A stretch of 64,000 nucleotides of DNA from Acytostelium subglobosum LB1. Its lineage: Eukaryota > Evosea > Eumycetozoa > Acytosteliales > Acytosteliaceae. The notes below the pieces were generated by a model. The model worked only from the letters and a program-made list of their open reading frames with translations. It ran no database searches and was not told the DNA's origin. A program made the translations under genes and the position numbers. Location of the stretch: positions 1,302,001 to 1,366,000 of the forward strand of contig NW_012236529.1 of assembly GCF_000787575.1 (NCBI RefSeq), in the 5' to 3' direction. Positions 1 to 13,248 of this stretch are shown here, piece after piece; the first letter of the stretch is position 1, and the number at the start of each line of letters is the position of its first letter.

Positions 1-559
1 GACACTAATCAAAAACTACAAGATAATTTCTTGCGAGCTTATGTTGGGTTGTGATGAGTGGTTTTCATCATTCGATTCAGAGTTTGGTTTAACCTTTGGA
101 TCCTGAGATTGGGTGGGTGTTGATGGAATTAGCAACCATTAAGGTACGTGTGCCCATTCCCAACCAGGGAATGCATGGTCCAGCTCAAATCTCACACCTT
201 CAACCGGTAACATTACATAAATAAAAAAATGGATCCGATCACAAACAAAGGACCAATGAATGAGTTGGCTTTTGTGTTGTCACATGATGTTGTTATTGCC
301 AGAGGTTACCCCAAGAGTTTGCCCCAATCACTTTAAATCATTAGAATGTGAGGTTTGCACACTCAATCATCAAACCCATTGGTCGAACTGGATTTAAGTT
401 CCCATCGCGCCATCAAGGATCTTATTGAGCATCCAATCACTCGATCGAATGGATTGAGTTTAGTTTGACCCAGATTACAACTCAACTGATCAGCTGATTA
501 ACTGCTGTCCAGTCTTCATTATTTATTTACAACATTAGTCGAGGTCCAAAGGTTCTAAT
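1..559. other. Intergenic, no gene seen
   Basis: This stretch lies 3' of the first gene (minus strand). It has no long open frame, no RNA signature and no repeat that I recognise. Composition is mixed AT-rich with the GATTGA/TCAATC words common throughout the window. Confidence 0.5.
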
Positions 560-3500
560 CTAATTCATCGATAATAATGGTGATGATGAAGATGATGAGG
601 ATGCTGAAGATGGAGCACCCTTCTTTAGCTTATCCATTGCACTGTCTCTATCACCAATCTCTTCGTATAGCTTTCTCTTGTTGTTCTTGAGAGCACCTTC
701 GAATAGACCGACGATCAGTTGTACGCATGGTACAATCACTTGTATCAGCCAGAAGATATCTAGCATGGCAAACATGACCACCGTGACGATTTGACCGAAT
801 GATACAGTATGTGATGATGTAACATAACGGAAGAATACACTCTTTTCAACATCGACACGGAATGTGAACGAGGCTGGCGAGTCGTGGAATTGGTCGGGCT
901 CCAAATAAGACGTGGCGTTCGATATGAAGCTGTAGTCCTTGTAGCTCTGTCGATCAAACACGCACTTCTCCACCATTGGTCGCACCAGTGTAAAGTCATT
1001 ATTCGATGAATGTACATTACACTTTGTCATGAATGTTATCTATTTGATTGATTGATTGAATGTTAGTAGTGATTGGAATGATCCCAGATGGATGGACGGA
1101 TACGTACCATTGATAACAAAGATATTGATGCAGATGGACGAAGGATGGTGTCTTCGAGAGGTTGGATGACTCCGGAAACATAGGAGTTGCCAGTGTTGAT
1201 GTCCGTGTCATCATTGAGTGTGGACACATTGTAGACGATACGTTGTGCGTAGAAGTAGTTGAGCAGCGGTGTGATCTGGAATGAATAGGATGACTCATCT
1301 CCAAACTCTGCACCCTTGGCAATTGACACTTGGAATTGGCATACTGTGGCATTGTCCTCGATCTTTGATACGTTGGAGTAATACTGGAGCACCTGTGAGG
1401 CAACCATGTACTTGCACTCGCCCATGTAGTTGGGTGTCTGGCAGCCGGTCAGCACGAGGTTCAGCTCATCGATGCTGCAGTTGCCCGTGTAGCCGTACAG
1501 GTCGATTGTGACGCGCATCGGACTGCTGTCGACGATCTTGAGGTACTGGATCTCGTTGTAACGGTCGGCCAGGTTGGGGTCGGTCGACACCTGACCATAC
1601 GATCGCAGCTCGATGCTGAGGTTCTGATTGACGCTCTGGAACTGGAACATGAACAGGATCATCAGGAACAGCATAAACAGGAAGAAGTACGTGCAGAAGC
1701 TCTCGACGGCCTTTTGTGGCACGACGACCATTCGCTTCTTGCGCACGTAGACTCCCATGCCACGCGTGTCGTTGTTGATGCCGATCGGGCGGTTGGAGGT
1801 GCGCTCCAAGTAGTCTTCCTCCTTGATGTGCGCCTCGCCTGTCAGGTCGTAGAAGTTGACGCGCAACAAGTTGCGTATCAGCCGAGATTGGAAGTTGGCG
1901 TAGCGCGGCCATGGAGTGCACACACTGATCGTGAAGATGAGCGAGATGCCCAGGATGACCAGGAACCACGGGTAGGAGTTGTAGAACGTGCTCTCAAAGT
2001 CCAGCTGGTCGGTCTGGATCGGGTTGGGCACCGACAGTGACGTGTAGTTGACAGCAACACTGTCAACGGGCCACACTGTGCCGTCTGGGCAGTACTGCTC
2101 GTGTGTACACGCAGGGTAGAAAGACTGGCACTCCTCTGTCGAAGAGATGCCCATGTTGTTGCCAGTATAGTAGCCCGAGGGGCACGGGTAACAGAGCTCA
2201 AACGAGCTGTTGGATGACGGGTTGCTCACCGACTTGTACTGGCCGGGCGGACACGTGCGGCATACGCTACCGACCGAGTACCATTCCTGGCCGACTGGAC
2301 AGACGGTGTACACGTCAAACGCGTAGTTGACGAGCATCTCATCGATCGACACGAGGAACAGCTCCTGTGCGTTGAACGTGAAATAGTAGCCATAGTCGTA
2401 CATCGAGCGGTAGTTGAGGTTGGGGATCGAGGCGAGGGTGTCGATACGCACCGAGCTGCCATTGGCCTGGAACAGCTCGTAGAACGAGATGAATGCAGGC
2501 TGTTCGCTGGCTGGCGAGCCGGGCGCCGACACCACCAATATGTTGTCGCTGATCTGCACGATCGATCCAAAGTTGTCAAAGTTGGAGCTGTTGCCACCAA
2601 CCGAATCAAAGTACGTGTAGTTCGTCAATGTAATGTCGTCGCTAATAAATATGTCTGCGCTTGATTCCTCGTCGTAACCAATCACAATCCATTCCTCATT
2701 GATCGATATTGATGATGGGCAGGACCTAGAGAGTGATCGTGTGAGTGATTGAGTCATTGAATGGATGGGCATGGTCCACTTACTTTGTCCTGTTGGTATT
2801 GTACACTTCTGAGAGTTGGACGATGTGATGTGGATTGGTTACATTCAGGACGACGAATGCACTGACGTATTGTACACCAAGATGTGTCGAGTTCTTGGGC
2901 TGCATGCATACGGCACAATATGATAACGTGACCAATGTTCCATCCGTATCAATGCCCGTCACATACATCTGTCCACGCGCAGGCTGACAAGGATTGATAT
3001 TATCATCCCAATAAGCTATCTCTGAACAGTTGTCAGCTTTCTTCTCGAGCTAGATATGTTGATTGGTATGATTGTTAGTAATGAGGTCAACATGACGATG
3101 CTGGTGCAGGGTGTCAGATGCTTACATCAAGGAAACAGAAGACTAGTGGAGAGTACTTGTTCGTGCCATCGAGTAGGTTGTTCTGACATGAGCTGACGAC
3201 AAAGTTGTAGCCAACGGCAATGATGTTGCCTATTTGGCAGTCGTCCTGTCCAGTGACGTTTGGCTTATCGGGATTGATGATGTTGTTTTTCTTGTTGTGA
3301 GCATTGGTGTTGTTTGGTGGAGGTAGGAAAGTGATGATCTCATCACACTCCTTCTTTGAACTTGCGCATTCGTCCAAGTTGAATATATAGACAGCATTGT
3401 CACTTGGTGAACCAATTGCGCCAATAATCATTGTATCCCTCTTTGTGATTGGTGGCAGACCTGTTGAAGCTGGTCCAATGTCCACTGTCGAACCGTACTT

Positions 3501-3816
3501 CTTTGAAGGTGAACTGAACACCTGTGTAATAGTATATGGATTGTTGATAGAGTATGGACTAGATCAAGATTGATTGATTGAATGTTAGGGCAAGGTCAAG
3601 GGTAAGGGTATGAGGGAGAGAGATAACATACAGACTAACATTGTTCTTTGTTAAGAATGTTACAAATGGTATCTTTGAGTTGGGATTAGCACCTATTAGT
3701 GCATATCCATTATATAATGCAGTAGTCAATGAGTCGGCTTTGGTTTGTACAGGTAACATAGTGATCATTACGATCAATCCAATAAACATCAAGTACATAT
3801 TTGTTATTGACAACAT
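560..3816 (-). CDS. Signal-peptide membrane protein with Cys-rich module and three membrane segments
   Basis: Five-exon model: complement(join(560..1039,1108..2725,2784..3049,3126..3521,3628..3816)), 982 residues, all joins in phase. The start chosen is the ATG at 3816 because it opens directly on a hydrophobic signal peptide (MLSITNMYLMFIGLIV...). An ATG at 3921 in the same frame would put a poly-Q run ahead of it. The ectodomain (about residues 30-420) has many NxS/T sites and repeated hydrophobic strands ending in VVSAP-like turns, suggestive of a beta-propeller (inference). Residues about 420-500 form a Cys-rich segment with CPPGQY and CPSGYY motifs, the pattern of ephrin-receptor-like/GCC2-GCC3 repeats. 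Membrane segments lie near 534-555, 626-647 and 906-930; the tail is short and Ser-rich. Likely a surface adhesion or sensing protein, but no named family is certain. The first donor (GTTATC) is not the strongest nearby; a GTATGT three bases upstream would break phase. Confidence 0.75.
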
Positions 3817-3853
3817 ATTTCTAAAGTATGATCTTCTATCTCCTCTATAAATA

Positions 3854-3895
<42 letters not shown>

Positions 3896-4335
3896 AATAG
3901 TACAGTAGTAGTTGATATCATTCTTGTACAAGTATATATCAACTATTGGTTATGTATATATAAATATATATCAAGAGTATAGATTATGTTATATCATCAA
4001 ACATTAGCATTGTACAATGATGATGAAGTCCATGAACAAGAAAGAATGTTAAATGGAATAGTTGGATTCGTGACACCTGAATGAATGAACGTGAACAGAT
4101 ATTTATCAAATTGCGAACCCCGATGCATGAGTCCATTCTACATCTTTCAAAAGCCAAGACAAGCAAAGAGATAAAGATAATTTAAAGTCAACGACTATAT
4201 AAAGTTTAATTATTAGTTGAAGTCGGATTGATTGATTGAATGATTGAATGATGAGGTAAAGTTGAATGAATGAGGAGAGGAGGAGGAGGAGGAAAAAGGT
4301 AGTAAAGGATGGCAACGCAATGGCTGACTGGGATA
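3817..4335. other. Intergenic with (TTG)n tract
   Basis: Between two minus-strand genes. It holds a TTG run of about 14 units at 3853-3894 (poly-Q if read on the minus strand, just upstream of the chosen start of the preceding gene) and AT-rich sequence likely to carry that gene's promoter. An AG-rich stretch lies at 4273-4300. No gene seen. Confidence 0.4.
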
Positions 4336-5623
4336 CTAGAAATTGGAATGCATCAGTTGTGAATCGACTTCCAACTCAATAGCCGCTTGCAATATATCGA
4401 ATCCACTCTTTCGTTGTTGTTGTTGGTCTAAGTTGATTGAATGAATGAATATTAGTAAACTTGATTACGAATGAATGAGGTAGAGAGCGACATCATACAC
4501 AATGGTGTCACTTGAGATACATACCATAACCAGGTACACTATATTGGAAGTTGTTCTTCCTTCTCAAATAGCTGGTTCTCCACTCTCTCAGAATTGCATT
4601 CGATAGCCTCTCTTCACTGTTGTTGCCACCACTACTACTGCTACTGCCACTGCTACTACTGCTACTATGGCTACCACCACTACCACTATTATTGCCATTA
4701 TTACTAATACTACTACTGCTGCTGCCACTACTATTACTATTGCTACCACCATTACTACTGCTACTGCTGCTACTACTACTACTGCTGCCACTATTACTAC
4801 TACTATCTATTGGACTAAAGTTGACCATGGCATCATTGACGAAACCAGATCGTTCCAGACTTGATCGAAGTGAACTGATGGATGAGTCCTTGGACTTGAT
4901 CATCTCCCTGATCGAATCAAAGTTGTCCAAGATGTTGTTGGGGACCATGTCTGCGATGGGTGGCAGATCAATCTTCTGATGCATCATGGCCGTATAAATG
5001 GGAGGGCGATGCGCCTGCATCTGACTGCTGGCTGGCAGTAGCTTGGTGGGCAGGACTCCAGACATGCCAGCTCTGACAAGAGGTCCATTGTTGTTGTTGT
5101 TGGCGCAGATCGTGCCAATATTTCCATTATTGATGCTGCTTCCATTGATGCTTCCATTGATGCTTCCACTACTGCTACCAATGCTGCTGCCACTGCTACT
5201 GTTGCTCAAGCTACCCTTGGGAGTGTGCGTGGTGTGCGGTGCTTCTATCTTGGTCTCTCTTGTTTGGTTCACTTTGTAGACCTCGCGACAGCCGACGCAG
5301 TCCACGTCGACGCCTGCGTCTCGCTCGCGCAGACAAGAGTGCAGCTTTCGACTGTGGATGTGTCGGGCCTTCTGATTCTTGTGGATGTAGTTGGAGTTGG
5401 TGTCGCAGTGGACGTGGATGCAGTTGATGTACTTGTCGTTGTCCTTGCGGTAGTCGATCGTCTGGATTGTCGTCCTGATGCGCTTGGAAATGCACTGCTG
5501 GCAGTTCTCGATGCATTCGTGCGGTGCATTGTGATGCTTTGATCGATTCTGCTTGTTTCTAAAGTTGATTGTGCACCTTGTGTTGTCCCTTAGCGTATGT
5601 TTGCATTGGAATGGTCTGTCCAT
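4336..5623 (-). CDS. Protein with duplicated Cys/His (zinc-type) module and Ser/Asn/Gly-rich region
   Basis: Two exons: complement(join(4336..4427,4525..5623)), 396 residues. Donor GTATGT follows CCTGGTTATG and acceptor CTTAG joins in phase 1; the last exon gives QQQQRKSGFD... and a stop at 4336. Residues 5-47 carry C7, C17, H30/H31, H35, C37, C41 and C44; residues 65-112 repeat the layout with C68, C73, H88/H90, H95, C97, C109 and C112. The shared core is an asparagine/lysine-rich segment, then H-x-C, then C-x2-C. This looks like a zinc-binding module present twice, not a standard C2H2 finger. Residues about 150-345 are Ser/Asn/Gly low complexity. Role unknown; a nucleic-acid or protein-binding nuclear factor is an inference. 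The mirror Leu-rich frames on the plus strand are shadows of the triplet repeats. Confidence 0.75.
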
Positions 5624-8204
5624 TGTGTGTTTGTTTGTTTGGATGTTTGCCGGCAGAGTGATTGTGGTCTACGGATGGCGACTGCGGCAGCGACGGACAG
5701 AAGAGGCTTAAGAGGGTACCAAAGATTATCTTTAGATTGTATATAATATTATCTGTTGTTGTAGTTGTAGTAGTTGTTGTTGTTGTTGAAGATGAGGATG
5801 AAGATTAAGATGATAATGAGATTGCTGTCTACTGGCTTGATAGGAGGGCGCCAGGTGCAAGGTGGTGTAGTGCACTTGTGTTTTAGGATTGCAATGTTAT
5901 TGGAGTTGGAAGAAGATAACTATCCAAGTGACGACTGGCATGCCATTCTGCTTCATAACCAGAGCAAAGAAAGGAGGAGGAGAGTCGGCGGCGGGGTGGA
6001 TTGGATGTGTTGGTTGTGGCGACCAACTTACCGGGTTGTGTGTCTAATGAGTGAGTGAATGGCGGTATGTGGAGATGTAGCGCGGTCGGAGGTGCACATA
6101 CTACCCTAATCTGTCAGCGGTGGTGGTAGTGGTGTGTCTGTAAGTAAGTAAGTGAGTGAGTAAATAAGACTAATTAATTACATCACTGTCGCCAACAACA
6201 CCCAACCATCCAACCAACCAACCAACCATCAACTACTTACCCCGTCATCATCAGAACGGTCGTTGTCGCGTCGCAGGCTGTCTGTATCTGAGATTGACAG
6301 CCGGGCGGACACGCGTTGCCAGGGGTGTCGTACTAGTCGCCGACTGACGGCTGGAATTAATGCCGTGTATAAAATAGTGATTGGTCGGTTTACCCTTGTC
6401 ACCCCTTGTCTGTCCGTGGGATGAGTGATCTCTCTCCAACATATTGGCGCGGGGAATTGAGTTGGTGAGTGTGTGTGTGTTGGTGTGTTGCCATCCGCCA
6501 GCCAACACACTGGCGGCGTACAAACACCCCACCGTGGTAATGTGTGGACAGACAGACGGATGGACGGACGGACGTACGGAAAGACAGACATGTGGGTGAG
6601 TGAGTGAATGAGGATGACTGTGATCGATGGCTTCCAATCATATGGAACACTGCCTTGACTTGACTTGACTCCATTGCACTTGAATTGTTGTTGCTGCTGT
6701 GCTGCTACTGCAACGCTTGAGTTTATCACTTGCGCAACGTATCTAGATATATTGGCTTGGCTGGCTACTTGGCTATGACGTGTGGGTGAGATGTGGATAG
6801 AGAGAGATCGCCGGACACACTCCTCTCTCACCTTATTTACCCTTACCTTCTTACCTTATCTCACATCGGACGACGCCACTTCCACAACAACCAACAACAA
6901 AGTGTCTCTTTAGCAAACACTCTGCCGTTGTAAGTGAATATGAATTGAATTAATAGTATGCCCAATCTACATTATTACTGCGTCGATTCGCCTGTTGTAG
7001 ACGACAGTCTCCCTCCCCTGTCGCTCGTATTGTATACCTGTTGATGTCCGCCAATTGGCAACTGTCCTAAAGATGCTGTTTTACTATAACAAATGTGCGT
7101 GTATGTCATGTATGCGGTTGCAACTACTGCAGTCAGTTGTTGTTGTTTAGAACTTACTACCAACTAATATACCTGTATCGATCATCGTAGGTTGATTATG
7201 TTTCCGCAAGTGTAACCGTGTCCCCACACTACTGCTGCTGCTGCTGCTACCAGTTGTTATTATCATTGATTGTCAGAATAAGTGTAGAGAGTCTACAAGT
7301 TATTGCATACAGCATCCATTCAGGAGGTTGGTGCACGAGTTCCACAATGTCATGCCTGTCTGTCTTTCTGTCTGTCTGTTGGAAGGAATGCAATGACATT
7401 GTTACACCAACAACCACAACTGCAACAACAACTATTGGGTTACAAGTACTTAGAACAAACAAACATGGATGATGTACATCATTGCCAAGTACAGTAGTAG
7501 TTGGTTGGTTGGTTGGATGGTTGAACACGTGGGGAGGAGAGGACCGTCTTACAGTCATTAATCGATCAATCAATCAATCCAACCATCCCATCCATCTATC
7601 CATCTATCCATCTATGCATCACTTTGTTCGATCGATCAGTACCTCAATACAATGTAGCGGGAATGTTGATTGATATATCAATATGAATTGAATTGAATTG
7701 AATGATTGATTGAAGTATCTTCCGTAACTTTGTTCAATGATGATGTTGATGATGATAACTCATTGTTGTTGGAGCATTATTATTATTACTATTATTACTA
7801 TGGTATCTAAATAGTTAAAAGAAGATTTGCGGTATTGTAGTGTAAAATCTGATTAAGATGTGTAAAAAACAATCAGTTTTGTTGTGCACAAGACAAAACA
7901 GTGCAAAAATGATATGATTGTTTTTTGGTGATCCCAGGACCATCCACAACAATGTTTGGTATTGATATGATCGTTGACACCTGATTACATTGTTGTTGAA
8001 GTTTCTTTAAATATTTCGTATAATAATATCTCTATCTATATATATATCTTATCTTATAATATACTTTAAAGTTGGGTGAGTGATTTAGTAGAGTGGACAT
8101 AAGGGAAGATACTAGTATCAATCCCAACGAGAGAGCGAGACTGAGAGCGACCTCCTACACATCACAACCAACATCAACAATACAACATTGTAATATACAA
8201 TACA
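5624..8204. other. Long intergenic region, possible 5' UTR exons
   Basis: About 2.6 kb between divergent genes. It holds simple repeats (GTTG, TGTC, GGAC tetramers; GAATT at 7684-7700) and no convincing coding exon. On the minus strand, consensus GTAAGT donors occur near 6038 and 6236, so noncoding 5' exons of the Cys/His gene are possible but unproven. The right end, from about 8090, is AT-rich and precedes the next gene's ATG. Confidence 0.35.
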
Positions 8205-11200
8205 ATGGCAAACTATAGTTCGTCAGTAATTCTACTACTACTACTACTACAAATTCTATTACTATCATATACATCAAATGCCCAGCCATCTTGTTCAGGT
8301 AGGTACTAAATAGGCAGCCCATCAGTCAATCAGACCCGTGATGGCGAGGGGAGTTTGGGGAGCTAGGAGAAGGGGAGGAGGTTCCATCTTCATACCCTTC
8401 TTACTTTTCATACCTTACCTGTTTCGCGATATCTAACTAACATAAACAACTTACCAATCAATCATGTTATGTAGTTACTGAAAGCCCTATCATAGGAGAT
8501 TGGGGCTTTTATAATGTTGCTAATGGACTGGCATCACCATGGCAAATATCAACGGCAACACTTTCGCCAGCTTCTCAACAAAAGTTGCGACAATCATTAT
8601 ACACAACAATTGCTTCCGATCATAATAATAATATTGATGATAATCAACTCAATATATACAGTGATAAATACACAAAATCACAATCACAATCACAACCTTT
8701 ATCACACTCCACCCCGTCAACATCAACATCACTATCAACAACTACTATTACCAAATTAGGCGATGAACCTGTAGTATTCTGCACGGATGATCAATGTGGC
8801 TCATCGAAATATCAATTGATGGGCTATTATTATGCACTGTTCCCAGCGTTGCCGGGTGTCATGATGACACTTTCCCAGACGTTCACACTGTTTGACATCG
8901 ACACGTCCAAACAGACATTCATCCTGGAGTACCTTGTGTCGTCAAGTGTGCTGCAGGCCGAGACATTCTCGTCGATGAAGGTACTGGTCGACGACACTGT
9001 CGTCTACGTCTCAATTGGCAGCGTAGTCTATGGTGACCTACAACGCATCAATCTCTTGGACTACATCAACATCACATCATCTGGCGCCAACGGCTACACT
9101 CATACTCTAACATTCGCTGCAGAGTTTGTTGGTAGCACGACTGGCACAAGTGGCCGCAATATCTGCACCAGCACAACAGGATCATCATCTCCATCATCAT
9201 ACTATCAGATATCGTCTGTTGTCGTCAGACGTGTACCACTTACCACGTCGGACTTGTTGAGCCAAGATGTGTACGTGGACGTTGCAAAGGGATCGGACAA
9301 GCAGGGCACGGGCGCAATAAACGCGCCCTTCAGCACACTGGGCACAGCGCTACAATGGACCACGCCAGGCTACACTATACACCTTCAGCCCGGCGTCTAT
9401 TGTGGTCTGTCGATGGCAACGCCTCTGCTTCAGACAGATTTGAACATTCAATCAGTGAGTGGCGACCCCACCAACACGGTGCTGCACGGACAGTGGCTGC
9501 TGTCGGCCTTTCAAGTGGCCCCGAGCCAGCCCACAAAGGTGAGCGTGCAGGGCATCACCATCACCAACACCTATGCGTCGGCACGATCACCTGGAGGCGG
9601 TGCGCTCTTTGTTGAGGGCACGACCAATGTGACATTCACCAACTGCATCTTTTCAAACAATGTCGACTCAGCCAACCTTGGTGCGATTCTCCTGCGCGGT
9701 CCCAGCAACACTGTGCTCAATCTCGTGCAGTGCACCATCAACAACTGCTCAACTTCGACGTCTCAGCAGTCGACGCCCGCGGTCAATGTGCTCGGATTCG
9801 ACTCGTTCCAAGCCCTGACCATCGCGAACTCTCAGTTCACCGACAACACATACTCATTGTTTGTCGATCAGACCAATGCAGTCGACATCCACAACACAAC
9901 ATTCGTGGGTACATCACGCGCATCTACATCACTCTGTTCAGTCCAGTTCTCGCGATCCGATTACGTGGCATTCCGCAACAACACATTGACGCAACACAGT
10001 AACTGCGCGCTGTGTGTGATCAACAGCAATGTATACATGGTGTCATCATCGTTCGATCACAACTACATGACTTTCGACGGCCCCGGCGCCAACATATTCG
10101 TCAGCCAAAACTCCATCGTCAACATCACGGACGGCTCGATCACAGACTCGACCGCGACGTCGGGCACAGCGCTCTTTGTCATGGAGAACTCCAACGTCAA
10201 CATCAACACGCTGTACATTCGCGACGTGTCCACAGTGTCTAGCTTTGGCGCCATTATCTCGGCATCAGAGAGCAGCATGGAGTTCAATGACCTGACGATC
10301 GAGAACAGCACAGGCAACTACATGTTCTACCTGTTCTACAGCAATGTCAACATGGCCGCGTCGTCCATCACCCGCACGGTCGGTGGAATCTGGGCTACGC
10401 AGTCCACCGTGTTGCTGACTGACAGCACATTTAGCGAGATCGAGAAGAGCCCAGCGGAGGACTACATCTACCTGTACCAGGAGTGTCGCGTGTCAGTAAC
10501 GAGCTGCACGTTCAGCCAGCACGGCGCGTCCACCATCCACTACCTGGCTCTGACTGTCATCGACCTAAATCAGATCAACGTGCTCAACAATAGTGGTACC
10601 TTCATCAAGCTTACGCCCATGTCTTTCGTCGAGGTGACGGGCGGTCAGTACAACTACAACATGGACTCAATCTTTAGCCAGCAGGGCAACTCATATCTCA
10701 CGATCGTGAATGTTTCATTCGCAGCTAATCAGGCGGTGAGTGGCGCCGTGATCAATCAGCAGATGGGCGCCACTGCGTCCGTCTACTCGTCCATCTTCAC
10801 CAACAATATCGTCAGTAACAAGGGTGGCTGCGTGTATATTGGACCGAGCTCGTCCACAACCCTCACCAACTGCACAATGTCTGGAAATCGTGCCGAGATG
10901 GGCGGTGTCATCGCGGCTGGCGACAACGCCACACTCACTCTCTATGGCGGACAATACTTTGACAACATAGCCGTGGAGGGCGGCGGCGTCATTTTCTACA
11001 CGACGAACGTGCCAACATTCATTGACGTGCCGGTGTTCACAAACAACAATGCCACTTACGGCCCCGTGATGGCCACGCCGCCCACTTATCTCCAGCTGAT
11101 GAGCCCTTTCCCCATCAACATTGTCTCCAACATCACGCAGTTCAGCGGCCGTGTCGCCGTCCTTGATAACCTCAACCAGGTCGTGGCGTTCTCGGAGCCA

Positions 11201-13133
11201 ATGCACAAGGTTCTACCTGCAGATCAGTGGTGATACCATCGACCTTAGCTCAGTTATCAACGGCTACGCAGACTTTGACAACGTGACACTTACAGGCAAG
11301 ATTGGCACGCAGGTGTACCCCGTGTTCCTCAGCAACGACCCAACACTCAGACCGTACCTAGCCAGTCAGTCAACGATCGCCGGTTGCACGCCAGGCTCCG
11401 AGCCCACAGTGTCCGAGACCATGTGCACTGTCTGTTTGCCCGGCTCCTACGGCTTTGACGGCGAGCGCTGCATCACCTGTCCTACTGTGGCCTATTGCCA
11501 GGGCGGCACCAACGTCGAGCCACGCCACGGTTACTGGTACGACGTCAACGAGTACCCGCGCAACATATATCATTGCCCAACACCGGAGAACTGCCTGTCC
11601 AACAACACGTGCGCGCCACACACATCGGGTGTGCTGTGTGCCGTGTGCAACGAGACGGAGAGCTACTACCAGTGGGGAGGCAGCTGCGTACACTGCGATC
11701 AGAGTTCAAACTACGTCGTGTTCGTTCCTCTTGTGGCCGGCCTAATGCTCACATTCTGGGCGCAGCAGTCAGACTCATCGTCGGGCCTGATGACCATTGT
11801 CATCTACTTTGCCCAAACGCTCATCATTATGGCGCGCACCGTGGACTTTAGCATCTTCTCCATTCTCAACATGCAGATCGACACAAATACCTTCTGCCCC
11901 GGACCCTACACATTCTACCAGCTGCACTACGCCACACTGCTCTCACCCGTGTTCCTCTCATTCCTCCTGCTCATGTCCACGCTGGTGCTCATCGCCTACT
12001 ATCGCTTCCGCCCACCCACCGCACACAACCAACATGAGTCGTCTGAATCCATGAGCGAGCGCGGAATGGATGCCAACAGCAGCTTTGCCAGCAGACAGTA
12101 CAGCGCATTGATGAAGGTAGTGCTCAATGTCTATTCGCCCGTGGCGTCAGCGGTCTTTGTGATGATCTTTTGCACGCAGATTGGCACTTCGTCGCCACCC
12201 GTGCTCGTGGCCAACCCAGCGATCGTCTGTGCCGGCCACCAATACCGCGTGGCCTACGTCGTCAGCTGGACGCTATTCACGCTCGTTCTCGGTCTTCCTC
12301 TGTTGCTAGGAGTGCTGCTGGTGATCAATCGCGACAAGTTCAACGAGCCATACACGCGACGCATCTATGGAGTGTTCACTCGCAAGTACAAACACAATCG
12401 CTATGCCTGGGACGTGTTGCTTCTGATCAGGCGTCTGGTGGTTGTGATCGTGTCGTCGATGGACACTGAGTCCGAGACAAGATCTCTCTGTTTTGTCATC
12501 ATCACACTGGCATCAGTTATCCTTCAACTCAAGTACGAGCCATTTATTGGCGAGGGCGACAACAAGCTGGAGCTGACCTCGTTGATTCTCCTGTTCATCT
12601 GCTGCATCTACCTGGACAGCGACGCGTGGCCAGAGATCGAGCAGTACTTCATCATCATTGTTGGCTGCATCTTCTTGACGCATGTGATCATCACCATCGT
12701 GCTGCATTATCGCGACACTGCGCTCGAGTACATCAATCACTTCCTATACTACGCTACAAAGGGAAGACATGGCGAGAAGAAGATGGACTCTGATGACGAA
12801 GCCGAGTCGATCCTGCTGGAGCAGTCAATGTCCACTTCACTGATATTCGATCAGAACACAATCCATAACCTAGGCTTTGGTCGCTCAAAGTATGGCGCCA
12901 TTGTCTATGACACATCAATCCACGACTCCAAGGATTCGGACAAGCGATCATTGTTGGCTAGCGACTCGATGGCTGAGGATGACGACGATGATGATATTGA
13001 CGGGCCTTCATCATCCTCAAATGGTCGCCGTGAGCAATACAACAGCATTCCAGAGGCACCCAGCTCAACATCATTTGTGGAACTCGAGAAAGATGACAAT
13101 CCATCAGGTATCCCAACAGTATACCAGAGTTAG
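8205..13133 (+). CDS. Beta-helix (Pmp-like) multipass membrane protein, apparent frameshift
   Basis: Exon 1 is 8205..8298 (signal peptide with a seven-Leu core, ending AQPSCS); exon 2 starts at 8475 after a TGTAG acceptor, joined in phase 1. About 1,580 residues. Residues about 290-940 are a right-handed parallel beta-helix type array with repeated GGALF, GGCVY, GGVIA and TNCxxSNN motifs, as in polymorphic membrane protein repeats. Next come a Cys-rich EGF/TNFR-like block (about 1004-1107, CTVCLPGSYG, CITCP, CAVCN), then eight or nine hydrophobic helices and an acidic cytoplasmic tail. Such beta-helix plus multipass proteins form a family in dictyostelids. Odd: the frame changes at 11209-11210, where reading AAGGTTC as AAGTTC gives one continuous protein (...SEPMHK-FYLQISG...). 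A 13-base GT-AG 'intron' there is implausibly short. Either a sequence error or a recent inactivating insertion. Confidence 0.85.
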
Positions 13134-13248
13134 CCACAGTCCTCACTTACTCAATCAATATATTGTATAAACTCTTTAAACGAAACGACCAGACATTACA
13201 ACGTTTATTGCAACGAATGACAATCAGCGGTGACATTGAGTCGTGTTA

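Noticed and set aside
4620-5279. Leu- and Thr-rich open frames on the plus strand
   Set aside because: They are antisense to the Ser/Asn/Gly triplet repeats of the minus-strand Cys/His gene, which has a complete splice-consistent model.
6229-6831. 200-codon minus-strand frame
   Set aside because: Composition follows simple repeats (HSLTH, SVRPSVHPSV); all three frames are similarly open, and no domain or conserved pattern is visible.
11208-11223. A GT-AG intron bridging the frame change in the beta-helix gene
   Set aside because: It would be only about 13 bases long, far below any plausible spliceosomal intron in this genome (others are 55 bases or more).
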